Part shown: in pieces, positions 1 through 11,649 of the stretch
Position numbering within the stretch: the stretch's first letter is position 1
Layout: every line of letters starts with the position of its first letter
NCBI GenBank assembly: GCA_907163375.1
Contig: CAJQUW010007511.1
Coordinates: forward strand, 96,018-160,017
Direction: 5' to 3'
DNA: 64,000 nt
Origin: Prostheceraeus crozeri
Lineage: Eukaryota > Platyhelminthes > Polycladida > Euryleptidae
Program-made: the position numbers and the translations under genes
Notes under the pieces: model-generated
What the model was told of the DNA's origin: nothing
The model's database searches: none
What the model saw: the letters and a program-made list of their open reading frames with translations, nothing else

Positions 1-169
1 CTAATGCAATTTTTTGTCTTATTGAGTGATCTGCAGCCATGCTTGTACTCGTAGCTAATAAACATGAGGCGTGTTGATAGATATGGAAGACTTTTGTACA
101 GGCTACTGCATATAATGTATAATGTAATAGCCACTGCAGAATAAAAAGGTTCACTGAATAAATCAGTCA

Positions 170-1995
170 ATACCCAAAGCATTCAAATTATAGATAATTT
201 CGTTTAAAATGTTGGTGCATCCCTTCTTAGTGTCATTCTCTAGATCACATCAAACAGGAACACCCAACGGACAAATCTGTCCTGAGAAACATTTTACGCA
301 ATAAATACCTGTTTTCACCAATTTTACAAAAAAGATTATCACCATCATTACTTTACAGCACACCGACAGTCAAATTTGCCAATACTCCAATTTGCCAATT
401 AGTGTGGAGAAATATAAAACGTCAACTTCCCTTAGTAGACTGAATGTTTCAATAAAGTAAGGTAAGTCAAGCATAAGGTCTAAGTTTCGACAGTCTCTGT
501 CAGCTTCAGGGTGCAGTAATTTTTTTACTGCGACTTGAAGTTGACAGAGACTGCGAGAAACGTTGGCTTTGGATATGCATGCATATTTTGCCTACCGTAC
601 TTTATGAAAACGTTCGTCCTACTAAAAGGAGTTCACTTTTAATAATTTTTCCTCACAGATGACCATGAACCTCCTGTGTCAAGCAAAACGTTGTCAATAC
701 TGCTTCAATCACCACCAACCTAGCTCACTTCACGCATTTTAAGCAAGCCTTCACCAATATGACAAGAATATCTTTAACAACATAACTGGTCTGTGTACAC
801 TGACAGACAGAAATACCTCAATCACAATCAAACTTGTCCCACATCTTCTCAGTGTCATTCAGTAGAACGTTTCAAAATACAGCGGAAAACGGGAACTCTG
901 GGCGGAGAAGCGGTTCTACGAGTAAAAGTACTTGGTCGGATGGATGCATTTCCGGCTACAGTTTCAGTTGTGGATCTGTATCTGAAAAGGCAGCGCATCG
1001 ACACCAAAGGCCTTCTTGTCAATGCTGCCTCAATTCAAACCAAACGTTCCCCACATCTTCTCAGTGTCATTCACTAGATCACTTTAAAAAACAGTAGTCA
1101 ACGGGCGACTCTGGACCAAGAAATAATTCTCAAAGTATAAGTACTCCTCGGATAGATGCACCTCCGGGTGCAGTTTCAGTTGTGGATCTGCATCTGAAAA
1201 TGGCAGTGCAACGATACCGAAAACATTGTCAATGCTGCCTCAATTCGAACCAAACTGGCATCAGCCAGGCATGGGAAGCACCTCGCGCAATCAACGCACG
1301 CCTTCACCAATTCTGCAAAAATTGTATTTTTCCCACAATTCTTTACACTGTCAGTCAAAACGTTGATAGTATTGTCTCAACCACAACCAACTCATTATCA
1401 TTCTGCAGAGCACATCAGAAAACAACAGCGCAACCCAGGCCTGACATGCACTGCATGCTATCATCACACGTTTTCACCAATTTTACAAAACTATAATTTT
1501 CAAGAACAACTTTACATCTACAGCGAATACTTTGCGAATTTGCCTCAATTGAAACAAAACTTACCCCATACATTCAGAATTTTATCTCCAGAGTATCAAA
1601 ACACATGCGTTAACCGGCAAATCTGGCCGGAGAAAATTTCACGCAATCATCACACATTTTCACCATTTTTACAAAAAATAGTTTTCGATCATATCTTCAA
1701 GCTGTTAGCCAAAAACTTTGTTAGCAGGCCTACTGCCTCAATCAATACCGGAGTTGCCCAAAGCCTCAGTATCATTCTCCGTAGCGTTTCAAAACACAAG
1801 AGCAAAGGATAACTCTAGCTTGAGAACCACTTCTCCGAGATAAAGTACTTCGTCAAGTATATTGTAGATCTATGCTCACAGCATCATTTCAATTGTGGAT
1901 TTGCATCTGAAAATGGCAATCACAGCGGTGGTCAAAACTTTGACGATCCTGCCTCAATCACAGCTAAGCTTACCCACACAACTCCCTGACTAATA
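170..1995. repeat. Decayed tandem repeat, roughly 200-250 bp units
   Basis: Several phrases recur in the same order: 'cttctcagtgtcattc' near 845 and 1055, 'cagtttcagttgtggatctg' near 959 and 1170, 'tgctgcctcaattc' near 1023 and 1230, and 'ttttcaccaattttacaaaa' near 313, 1469 and (varied) 1655. A third, more diverged unit lies at about 1732-1960. Spacing near 210 bp between the two best units points to an old tandem array. Short ORFs through it end at random and share no domain, so I call no gene. Unit borders are uncertain because divergence is high. Confidence 0.6.
479..563. repeat. Hairpin with hammerhead-like arms
   Basis: Two arms, about 489-519 and 526-553, form an imperfect inverted repeat around a run of seven T. 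Read outward, each arm has the order CTGAAG or TTGAAG, then GACAG, a short loop, CTGTC or CTGCG, then GAAAC. This resembles the core order of a hammerhead ribozyme (CUGANGA, stem II, GAAA), but the core base after CUGAAG is not the expected A. Such motifs are known from PLEs and some small retroelements. I see no protein remnant next to it. Confidence 0.4.
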
Positions 1996-2312
1996 GGCGA
2001 CATGTAGCACTTGAATTCTGAGATTTCGAATTGAAATGAGCAATGAAAAAGATGATCAAGCGGTTTGGATCAGGTGAGTATCCACAGATTCGTGTGAATA
2101 TACATGTGCATTGATATGTAGTGACAGCTCTCAGAGAAGTCTTCCTTTGTAGAGATATCCGCAGTTTAAATATTTGAGTGAATACAGATGAAATTGTGTG
2201 GGATGACCGTCATGAGCAGAGCTATCGGATTTTCTAGATATGATGGATTGATGTATGTTTCTTGCATTTCCCATAACTTTTTCTATGTTTGATCACACTA
2301 ATCAATGCCCGA

Positions 2313-2620
2313 AGCCTAGATTCACAAGCACGAGTAAGCCCGCCGCGGTCTAGATTCATGCGACCGAGCACGCACAAGTACACCCGCTCGAGGTCAGAAT
2401 TCATACGACTGAGCGCACCCGATGTCTATATTCATACGCCGGAGCACACGGAAGGTATACATTTGTGCGCCTGAACACGTCCGATGTCTGAAATCAGGTG
2501 TCCAAGGCAAGAATATAGACAACCGGAGTAGAGTGCTTGAGTTCATGAATTCAGACTACGGGTGTTTTCGAGCGTCCAATTTTCGTCATCGGTCGCGCTC
2601 CGGTGTATGAATGTAGACAA
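2313..2620. repeat. Degenerate minisatellite
   Basis: Short units of about 33-45 bp with a loose consensus containing 'GAGCACRC', 'GATGTCTA' and 'ATTCATACG' recur six to eight times. Examples start near 2330, 2365, 2405, 2440 and 2475. The region is richer in G+C than its surroundings. No coding signal was seen. Confidence 0.55.
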
Positions 2621-2625
2621 CGGGC

Positions 2626-3930
2626 GTGCTCCTAAGAATGATCATGAGAAGGTGTGGACCTACTTTGGTTGCAAGTGAAGCAGGATCATTTATGTTTTGC
2701 CGACGTTGTGAAGTTGTGTTGCAAAGAAAATGTCGTACAATTCGCATATTGCTGGAAACATTCAAGGATTTCATGAGTTGTTTCACAGGTCATTGCTGTC
2801 TGTTGCGTGTTACGTTGTTGCACCCCATGGAGTATTATCATGAGAAGGTGTGGACAGACCTTGGTTGCAACTGAGCCAGAATCATCAAGGTTTTTCCTGG
2901 CGATGTGAAGTCATGTTGCGAAGAAAATGACGTGAAAAAAATTCGAGAGATGACGGAAAATTCAAATGATTGCATGAGTTGCTTCTCAGGTCAGAGTCGC
3001 CGGTTGGATGTTGCTTTGCAAAGCCGTATAGAGAAAATGATGATAAGAAGGCATGAACAGACTTTTGTTGCAACTGAGCCAGAATCATCAAGGTTTTTCT
3101 TGACGATGTGAAGTCATGTTGCGAAGAAACTGACATGAAATTCGAGAGGTGATGGAAAATTCCGATGATTCCATCAGTTGCTTCTCAGTTCAGAGTCGTC
3201 GGTTGGATGTTGTTTTGCAAAGTCGTTTAGAGAATGGTGATAAGAGGGTATGAAAAGACTCTGGTTGCAAAAGAAGCGGAATCACTAATGTTTTACTGAA
3301 GCCATGAAGTTGCATTCATGATGCGAAGAAAACGACTTGAAAAAATTTCGAGAGGTGATGGAAAATTCAAATGATTCCATCAGTTGCTTCTCAGTTCAGA
3401 GTCGTCGGTTGGATGTTGTTTTGCAAAGTCGTACAGAGAAAATGATGATAAGAAGGCATGAACAGACTTTGGTTGCAACTGAGCTAGAATCATCAAGGTT
3501 TTTCTTGACGATGTGAAGTCATGTTGCGAAGAAAATGACGTGAAACTCGAGAGCTGATGGAAAATTAAGATGATTGCATGAGTTATTTCTCAGGTCATTG
3601 CTGTCCGTTGCTTGTTGCGATGTAGCACCCTATCGAGTATTATCATGAGAAGGTGTGGACAGACTTTGGTTGCAATTCAGTTAGGGTAACAAATGTCTTG
3701 CTGACGTCATGAAGCTTTGTTGCGAAGATAATATGGAAAAGTTTAAAAATTGGTTCGATGATTGCATGACACAAAAATTGACACAAAACATTCCATGATT
3801 GCATGAATTGTTTTTCTTGTCAGAGTCATCGATTGGTTGCCGTTTCGAGAATCGTCATGTGAAAGTGTGGGCAGACTTCGCTTGCAATTGAGCCAGAATC
3901 ACTAATGTTTTTCTTGGCGTTTTAAAGGTG
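2626..3930. repeat. Tandem array of about 200-bp units, six to seven copies
   Basis: The phrase 'atcatgagaaggtgtggac' or a variant recurs at about 2640, 2838, 3042, 3236, 3442, 3642 and 3852, a spacing of 195-210 bp. Other unit landmarks recur with it: 'ttggttgcaactgagccaga', 'gatgtgaagtcatgttgcga' and 'gattgcatgagttgcttctc'. Copies differ by many substitutions, so the array is older than the 355-bp satellite at 6-10 kb. The small ORFs crossing it change frame between copies. Confidence 0.8.
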
Positions 3931-4128
3931 TTGTGTATATTTTTTGTCAACGATGAGGCATGCTGAAAATTCAATTGATAGTATATTATTTGAAGAAACG
4001 GATTGAAATACTTTTTTGCTAACTCTACTGTGCAATCTCGTTTATAACACGGTATGAGACTCATTTTTGGAGAGCATGGTTTTAAAAGGTGGCTTTGGGA
4101 AAATGTACTATGAAAGATTGCACAACTA

Positions 4129-5769
4129 CAGTCCGTTTCATAAAAAGTGGATCATCCTAAAATTTGACTAAATAAAACATAAGTATGATACAGAAAGCAT
4201 TTTTCATGTTATTTCATGTCCCTAATATATTTAAATGTCCTTATATAATCTGATAAGCTATGATACAGTAACGGTTCTTAAGAAGCTACTATTTTGTGGC
4301 CCTACCCTTATTGTCAATGAATTTACCAATTCGTCTAGGCATTGATTCGATGATATCGTTGATTTTTGACTGATCTAACTTTCTCCACTCTCTTTTTAAC
4401 AGTGACGTAAGTTGTGATACGCCATCTGTAGGTAGCAGTGAACGACGAACGTTACGTTTTAGAATACTCCATACATTTTCTATGGGATTCAGATCAGGAG
4501 AACGAGCTGGCCAAGATAATGTCCTAAGCCCTAATTGAGACTTGCATAAGTTGACTCTACTACTCCTGTGACACGTAGCATTATCATCCATAAATAACCA
4601 AGTCGATGGATCACCAAGTTGAGCTGTCATTTGGCCAATGTTCATTCGTAAAACCTTCACATAGCGTTCAGAATTCATGGTTCCTTGCTGTATGTGAAGT
4701 TCAGAGCGGCCATTGGTCCAAATGCCAGCCCAAATCAGTAGAGTCGCACCACCTTGTACCCGAGGACGATGTAAATGTCTCGGAATTTCCTGATCAGATT
4801 TTATCCATAATCTCAATCGACCATCACTATCCTTCAGACGGACTGATGCCTCATCAGACCAGACAACCCGATCACATTGATTTCGCCAGTGACAATGACT
4901 CATTGCCCATCTGAGACGTCTTTTTGTATGCTGATCTGATAATTCAATCTGAGAGGGCCTCTTACAGCTCTTGAAATTCGACTCAATAAGTCTTCTACGA
5001 ATAGTGGACTTAGAAATAGACGAGACTAGTGCAGCCATCTCAGTTAACTTGAGACTTGGATCAACTTTAACAAATCTCAAAATTAGGCGGTCTCTACGTT
5101 TGGATGTTTTGCGTGGACGGCCAGAGCCCTCTTTACGACAGAGTCGAAAATCATCATTATGCCATCGATGCACATTTGTGCAAGGGACATTTAGTCGCTT
5201 GCTTGTAGCTCGCAAAGAAAACCCTAACACTTTGCCTTTTGTGAATGCGATCTCGTTATTGTTCATTTGTGCTTTGTATTGTTTTCAACCGGTAAGAAAT
5301 AGATTTCTAGCTGAAAGCAATCAGGGGTGCTACCAACACCACCGCAACGAAGTCAGGAAGCTATGGAACATGAAGTCCAGTTAATCACATGTAGCAGTTA
5401 CATTATTGTTGATGAATAATGGTGCTATACTGGCTCTGATTGACCGATTTTCTTTATTTTTGTTTTGCTTGATAGCTTTTGGCTTGTAGAACAACATATT
5501 ACATAACAAAGGAAACAAATGTAATTTTATAAGAGTGAGGTATGATTTTGTGTAACATTGCTAAATGAAGATCAAATTATCTACTACTTTTTTATCTATA
5601 ACAGGAAAACAACTCAATATTCATGCTTGAAATTTCCAACAATGATATTAGTAAGCACAACTGACATATCTTCCAAATTTCAGAGAAATTCGTTCAAGTT
5701 TGGCGGAGTTAGACAAAGTTGAAGTTAAGGAGATGTTTAAGGGTGATCCATTTTTTATGAAACAATCTG
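4129..5769 (-). mobile_element. Tc1-type DNA transposon, apparently complete
   Basis: Terminal inverted repeats of about 28 bp, CAGTCCGTTTCATAAAAAGT on the left and the matching CAGATTGTTTCATAAAAAAT on the complement of the right end, flank one transposase gene. Both ends abut the dinucleotide TA (4127-4128 and 5770-5771), the target duplication of the Tc1/mariner superfamily. At 1641 bp the length is typical of Tc1. TIR arms differ at a few positions, so the insertion is not brand new even though the transposase frame is open. Confidence 0.9.
4289..5266 (-). CDS. Tc1-family transposase, DD34E, full-length frame
   Basis: The 325-residue protein should cut and paste the surrounding transposon using its TIRs. 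Residues 10-37 look like the first helix-turn-helix; GSGRPRK at 47-53 is the linker hook seen in Tc1 proteins, followed by a second helix-turn-helix (about 56-95). The catalytic triad is visible: D138 in WSDE, D228 in MDDN and E263 in PDLNPIEN, with 34 residues between the second D and E as in Tc1. Usual family length is about 340, so it is nearly or fully complete. The start chosen is the first in-frame Met; the real start could be slightly upstream. No frameshift or stop is seen, so it may be active or only recently silenced. Confidence 0.9.
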   Translation of the reverse strand: MNNNEIAFTKGKVLGFSLRATSKRLNVPCTNVHRWHNDDFRLCRKEGSGRPRKTSKRRDRLILRFVKVDPSLKLTEMAALVSSISKSTIRRRLIESNFKSCKRPSQIELSDQHTKRRLRWAMSHCHWRNQCDRVVWSDEASVRLKDSDGRLRLWIKSDQEIPRHLHRPRVQGGATLLIWAGIWTNGRSELHIQQGTMNSERYVKVLRMNIGQMTAQLGDPSTWLFMDDNATCHRSSRVNLCKSQLGLRTLSWPARSPDLNPIENVWSILKRNVRRSLLPTDGVSQLTSLLKREWRKLDQSKINDIIESMPRRIGKFIDNKGRATK

Positions 5770-5973
5770 TATATAGAAAACCTAGTTTTCAGGGAGCACT
5801 ATTCTGAAAGAAGTTCTCCTGGTATCTTCCAAACATTTTTGCTCTTTTCCTGATGTCATTTTTTATAGGTTCCGGTGCCATGTTGGTGCTCCTTTTTGGT
5901 AGAATTACATCAAAAGAACAAAACATATTTTGATTATTTTCAACAATTTGAATTTTCGGAAATTCAATGGGAT

Positions 5974-6029
5974 CCACTACGTAGAGGAGGAAGTATAAAA
6001 AAACTTATACTTCCTCCTCTACGTAGTGG
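5974..6029. repeat. Perfect 25-bp-arm hairpin
   Basis: Arms 5974-5998 and 6005-6029 are exact reverse complements separated by six bases (aaaaac). The match extends imperfectly outward by a few bases. It could form a strong hairpin or cruciform. It lies between the Tc1 element and the satellite and may be a small foldback relic or the scar of an inverted duplication. Confidence 0.8.
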
Positions 6030-6059
6030 GTTCCATTTAACAAAACCGGGTGGTCGTAT

Positions 6060-9000
6060 CTGACCTCAGTACCGAATGCACATCATGCAGCAGAAAAAGT
6101 CCGCAAAGATGCGAAGGAGTTGTGGCCGGCAGCGTGTCTGAAAACGGCAGATTTTCAAACAGTAGGCCATGTTTTCAAACTTGCGAAGGATCTGTAGGAC
6201 AGAATATTACATGGAATTTAAAGAAACGTGATGTAACTCTGAGTGAGATGCCATGGAACGTTTCTGTTGCTCTACAGAATTTTCGGCAATGAAGAATGGG
6301 AGTTGTGACTACCTTTGTTTTTGAAAATTTGAAATTCGATTAAAGCGGTCATCTTGTGTAGGCCCTATAGGACAAAGCACTGCATGGATTTTGATGAAAA
6401 TTCACGCAAATGTGAGTGAGATGCCATAGAACGTTGGTGTGGCTCTACGGAATTGTCTGCAACGAGGAACAGTAGTTGTGACTAGCTGTGTTTTTGAAAA
6501 TTTGAAAATCAGCTGCGTAAGCTGTTGTTTTTAGCTTATAAATTCTCTGTAGGACAGGGCACTGTTTGGATTTTGATGAAACTTAATGTGAAGGTGATAG
6601 AGGTACCGTGTAGCATTGCTGTAGCTCTACAGAATTTTCGGCAATGAAGAATGGGAGTTGTGACTACCTTTGTTTTTGAAAATTTGAAATTCGATTAAAG
6701 CGGTCATCTTGTGTAGGCCCTGAAGGACAAAGCACTGCATGGATTTTGATGAAAATTCACGCAAATGTGAGTGAGATGCCATAGAACGTTGGTGTAGCTC
6801 TACGGAATTGTCTGCAACGAGGAACAGTAGTAGTGACTAGCTGTGTTTTTGAAAATTTGAAAATCAGCTGCGTAAGCTGTTGTTTTTAGCTTATAAATTC
6901 TCTGTAGGACAGGGCACTGTTTGGATTTTGATGAAACTTAATGTGAAGGTGATAGAGGTACCGTGTAGCATTGCTGTAGCTCTACAGAATTTTCGGCAAT
7001 GAAGAATGGGAGTTGTGACTACCTTTGTTTTTGAAAATTTGAAATTCGATTAAAGCGGTCATCTTGTGTAGGCCCTGAAGGACAAAGCACTGCATGGATT
7101 TTGATGAAAATTCACGCAAATGTGAGTGAGATGCCATAGAACGTTGGTGTAGCTCTACGGAATTGTCTGCAACGAGGAACAGTAGTAGTGACTAGCTGTG
7201 TTTTTGAAAATTTGAAAATCAGCTGCGTAAGCTGTTGTTTTTAGCTTATAAATTCTCTGTAGGACAGGGCACTGTTTGGATTTTGATGAAACTTAATGTG
7301 AAGGTGATAGAGGTACCGTGTAGCATTGCTGTAGCTCTACAGAATTTTCGGCAATGAAGAATGGGAGTTGTGACTACCTTTGTTTTTGAAAATTTGAAAT
7401 TCGATTAAAGCGGTCATCTTGTGTAGGCCCTATAGGACAAAGCACTGCATGGATTTTGATGAAAATTCACGCAAATGTGAGTGAGATGCCATAGAACGTT
7501 GGTGTAGCTCTACGGAATTGTCTGCAACGAGGAACAGTAGTTGTGACTAGCTGTGTTTTTGAAAATTTGAAAATCAGCTGCGTAAGCTGTTGTTTTTAGC
7601 TTATAAATTCTCTGTAGGACAGGGCACTGTTTGGATTTTGATGAAACTTAATGTGAAGGTGATAGAGGTACTGTGGAGCATTGCTGTAGCTCTACAGAAT
7701 TTTCGGCAATGAAGAATGGGAGTTGTGACTACCTTTGTTTTTGAAAATTTGAAATTCGATTAAAGCGGTCATCTTGTGTAGGCCCTATAGGACAAAGCAC
7801 TGCATGGATTTTGATGAAAATTCACGCAAATGTGAGTGAGATGCCATAGAACGTTGGTGTAGCTCTACGGAATTGTCTGCAACGAGGAACAGTAGTTGTG
7901 ACTAGCTGTGTTTTTGAAAATTTGAAAATCAGCTGCGTAAGCTGTTGTTTTTAGCTTATAAATTCTCTGTAGGACAGGGCACTGTTTGGATTTTGATGAA
8001 ACTTAATGTGAAGGTGATAGAGGTACCGTGTAGCATTGCTGTAGCTCTACAGAATTTTCGGCAATGAAGAATGGGAGTTGTGACTACCTTTGTTTTTGAA
8101 AATTTGAAATTCGATTAAAGCGGTCATCTTGTGTAGGCCCTGAAGGACAAAGCACTGCATGGATTTTGATGAAAATTCACGCAAATGTGAGTGAGATGCC
8201 ATAGAACGTTGGTGTAGCTCTACGGAATTGTCTGCAACGAGGAACAGTAGTTGTGACTAGCTGTGTTTTTGAAAATTTGAAAATCAGCTGCGTAAGCTGT
8301 TGTTTTTAGCTTATAAATTCTCTGTAGGACAGGGCACTGTTTGGATTTTGATGAAACTTAATGTGAAGGTGATAGAGGTACCGTGTAGCATTGCTGTAGC
8401 TCTACAGAATTTTCGGCAATGAAGAATGGGAGTTGTGACTACCTTTGACTGAGAGTTTGAAATTCAATATTCATGTCGGTCATCTTGTGTAGGCCCTGAA
8501 GGACAAAGCACTGCATGGATTTTGATGAAAATTCACGCAAATGTGAGTGAGATGCCATAGAACGTTGGTGTAGCTCTACGGAATTGTCTGCAACGAGGAA
8601 CAGTAGTTGTGACTAGCTGTGTTTTTGAAAATTTGAAAATCAGCTGCGTAAGCTGTTGTTTTTAGCTTATAAATTCTCTGTAGGACAGGGCACTGTTTGG
8701 ATTTTGATGAAACTTAATGTGAAGGTGATAGAGGTACTGTGGAGCATTGCTGTAGCTCTACAGAATTTTCGGCAATGAAGAATGGGAGTTGTGACTACCT
8801 TTGTTTTTGAAAATTTGAAATTCGATTAAAGCGGTCATCTTGTGTAGGCCCTATAGGACAAAGCACTGCATGGATTTTGATGAAAATTCACGCAAATGTG
8901 AGTGAGATGCCATAGAACGTTGGTGTAGCTCTACGGAATTGTCTGCAACGAGGAACAGTAGTAGTGACTAGCTGTGTTTTTGAAAATTTGAAAATCAGCT

Positions 9001-9930
9001 GCGTAAGCTGTTGTTTTTAGCTTATAAATTCTCTGTAGGACAGGGCACTGTTTGGATTTTGATGAAACTTAATGTGAAGGTGATAGAGGTACCGTGTAGC
9101 ATTGCTGTAGCTCTACAGAATTTTCGGCAATGAAGAATGGGAGTTGTGACTACCTTTGTTTTTGAAAATTTGAAATTCGATTAAAGCGGTCATCTTGTGT
9201 AGGCCCTGAAGGACAAAGCACTGCATGGATTTTGATGAAAATTCACGCAAATGTGAGTGAGATGCCATAGAACGTTGGTGTAGCTCTACGGAATTGTCTG
9301 CAACGAGGAACAGTAGTTGTGACTAGCTGTGTTTTTGAAAATTTGAAAATCAGCTGCGTAAGCTGTTGTTTTTAGCTTATAAATTCTCTGTAGGACAGGG
9401 CACTGTTTGGATTTTGATGAAACTTAATGTGAAGGTGATAGAGGTACCGTGTAGCATTGCTGTAGCTCTACAGAATTTTCGGCAATGAAGAATGGGAGTT
9501 GTGACTACCTTTGTTTTTGAAAATTTGAAATTCGATTAAAGCGGTCATCTTGTGTAGGCCCTATAGGACAAAGCACTGCATGGATTTTGATGAAAATTCA
9601 CGCAAATGTGAGTGAGATGCCATAGAACGTTGGTGTAGCTCTACGGAATTGTCTGCAACGAGGAACAGTAGTTGTGACTAGCTGTGTTTTTGAAAATTTG
9701 AAAATCAGCTGCGTAAGCTGTTGTTTTTAGCTTATAAATTCTCTGTAGGACAGGGCACTGTTTGGATTTTGATGAAACTTAATGTGAAGGTGATAGAGGT
9801 ACCGTGTAGCATTGCTGTAGCTCTACAGAATTTTCGGCAATGAAGAATGGGAGTTGTGACTACCTTTGACTGAGAGTTTGAAATTCAATATTCATGTCGG
9901 TCATCTTGTGTAGGCCCTGAAGGACAGTTC
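6060..9930. repeat. Satellite array, 355-bp dimeric unit, about 11 copies
   Basis: The landmark 'tctacagaattttcggcaat' recurs at 6271, 6626, 6981, 7336, 7691, 8046, 8401, 8757, 9112, 9467 and 9822, a spacing of 355 bp with one of 356. Each unit contains two diverged half-units of about 165-190 bp that share 'gtaggac', 'ggattttgatgaaa', 'agctctac', 'tttttgaaaatttgaaa' and similar phrases. The unit is therefore a dimer of an older monomer. Neighbouring copies differ by only a few bases (ccctataggac or ccctgaaggac; gtagttgtg or gtagtagtg). A block variant with 'gactgagagtttgaaattca' occurs in the copies starting 8401 and 9822, four units apart. More diverged monomers continue to about 10190. Confidence 0.93.
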
Positions 9931-11649
9931 GGAGCATAGAATTTTCTAAAATTTGGATTGATGCTGAGTACAGTGCTGTCGAGCATGTTTGTAATTCTAC
10001 TTAATTGTCTGCAGTGAGTAAAGGATGTTGTGGGTAGCTGTGTTTTTAAAAATTGGAGATTCAATACCCTGTTGGACAGGGTTTTCTATGACTTTCTATT
10101 AAACTTGATGGGATGATCGGGGCTTCTTGTAGCTTTGGTTAGGCTGTATTTCGTTTTCTGGAAGAATGTGCATGAGATTCGTTTTGCTTTTGTCTCTCGG
10201 ATGGCTGCATTTGTTTAGGTGGTAAAAAAATTATGAGTCGAAAATGTTTCCGGCTGTCAATTGCGCGACTACAAATTTAGAGAGTATTTGAGAATCCATT
10301 TTGCTTGCTGTTGTCGATGTATGTAAAAATCAATATCTCAAGGTCTTCTAATATTGAAATGATTTTATGACATGACTTTGAATGACGAAATTCTTCCATA
10401 CTTCATTACACGAAAGAAATTGAAACCCTCAAATCAACCCACTATAATTTTGTTGTTATCGGACGTTTCTTCGTCACAGCATTGCCACTTTTCAAAGGAA
10501 AAAATTTTCAAAAAACAGCTTGCAAATGTGCCCTTCTCACAAATAGTTTACTACTGACAATAGAATTGAGAATCAAAAGCCATTTTTCTATTTTCAAGTT
10601 ATATTTGCAGTAATTTATCCGATATTTTAAGTTTCCATAACTTTCTCGACGATCATTCACATATTTATCAAACTCTTGAGGTTGATAAAAATTTTCACAT
10701 TTCTATCAGTGAATTTCCATGTCTTCAAATTTCGAGCACTGCTGATACTTCTTTGTGAAACGCAATTTCTCTGCAGACTGCTTAATAATACTGATTAGGC
10801 AGTCGAAATTAATAGCGTTTCACAAAACCAAATATTAAGCAGTGTGGGACTAATATAAATCACTGCTTAATATGTGGTTTTGTGAAGCGCTGCTAATTTC
10901 GACTGTTTAAATCACTGCTTTAAATTTATTTTATGAAACGCAAAACATTTTCCACACTGATGTAGAGCACTAATTTATTTAATGAAACGGGCCCCAGATA
11001 ATGCTGATTGCCTCAAATAAGAAATAGATAAAATTATCAACAGCACTTGAAAATTGAGATTTTGTTATATTATTCGTTTGTCGCCTAGAAATCTGTTTAG
11101 TTCTTTTCAGAAACCACTAGATTTCTCAAAAAATTAGAGTGAGGCAAGACTATGTAAGGCGATGAAAGACAAAGAGGCGAGCCTAGTCACTTTCTGATAC
11201 AAAGACCTCTTCTTGTTACATTGAGTGATTCTGTTATCTGATATAGCTGAGAAATACGATGCGTGATAATATAGATAGAAGAATATTGTAACGGATCAGC
11301 CGGTGTAATAGCCAGGAGACCAAACTTGTGCCGGTTCAGCCGATGTCACAGCCATTGCCATAGATTTTTGCTATTACTATTCTCAGCTGGTAAATTTTGA
11401 AATATTTGTGTACTGCGTCACTATGACGAAACATCCACTCTTGCTTCCGCATTTAAACACTAGAATTATTTTTAGTCATTAAAGTCTGTGCGAAATCCCA
11501 TTGGTGTAATGTATTTCAGGGAGACGTAAATGCAGAAATTCAGAAAGAGATACATATCAGGAATTGTTCATAGGATGAAAATTAAGATATAGGCAAAAAT
11601 CTGGCCCTCTACCCTCAATTTGCACGGTTTTAGAGTTATCACCCCCACT
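9931..11649. other. No gene seen; satellite edge and AT-rich sequence
   Basis: The first 260 bp are decayed satellite monomers. The rest is AT-rich and contains a foldback at 10800-10905, listed separately. A GGGCCCGTTTCATT-type end (complement, near 10975-10992) is of the kind seen at ends of small DNA transposons, so 10745-10992 may be one MITE. I see no coding region or RNA gene. Confidence 0.5.
10800..10905. repeat. Foldback or MITE-like inverted repeat
   Basis: Arms 10800-10844 and 10861-10905 (45 bp each) are inverted copies with about four mismatches around a 16-bp loop. The shared core includes 'cagtcgaaatta' and 'aatattaagcagtg'. Related short phrases (gaaacgc, cactgcttta) continue on both sides, suggesting a larger palindromic MITE whose outer ends I cannot fix. 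Confidence 0.6.

Noticed and set aside
6060-9930. CRISPR-like or coding repeat
   Set aside because: Units are contiguous and long, with no spacers and no frame maintained; the context is eukaryotic satellite.
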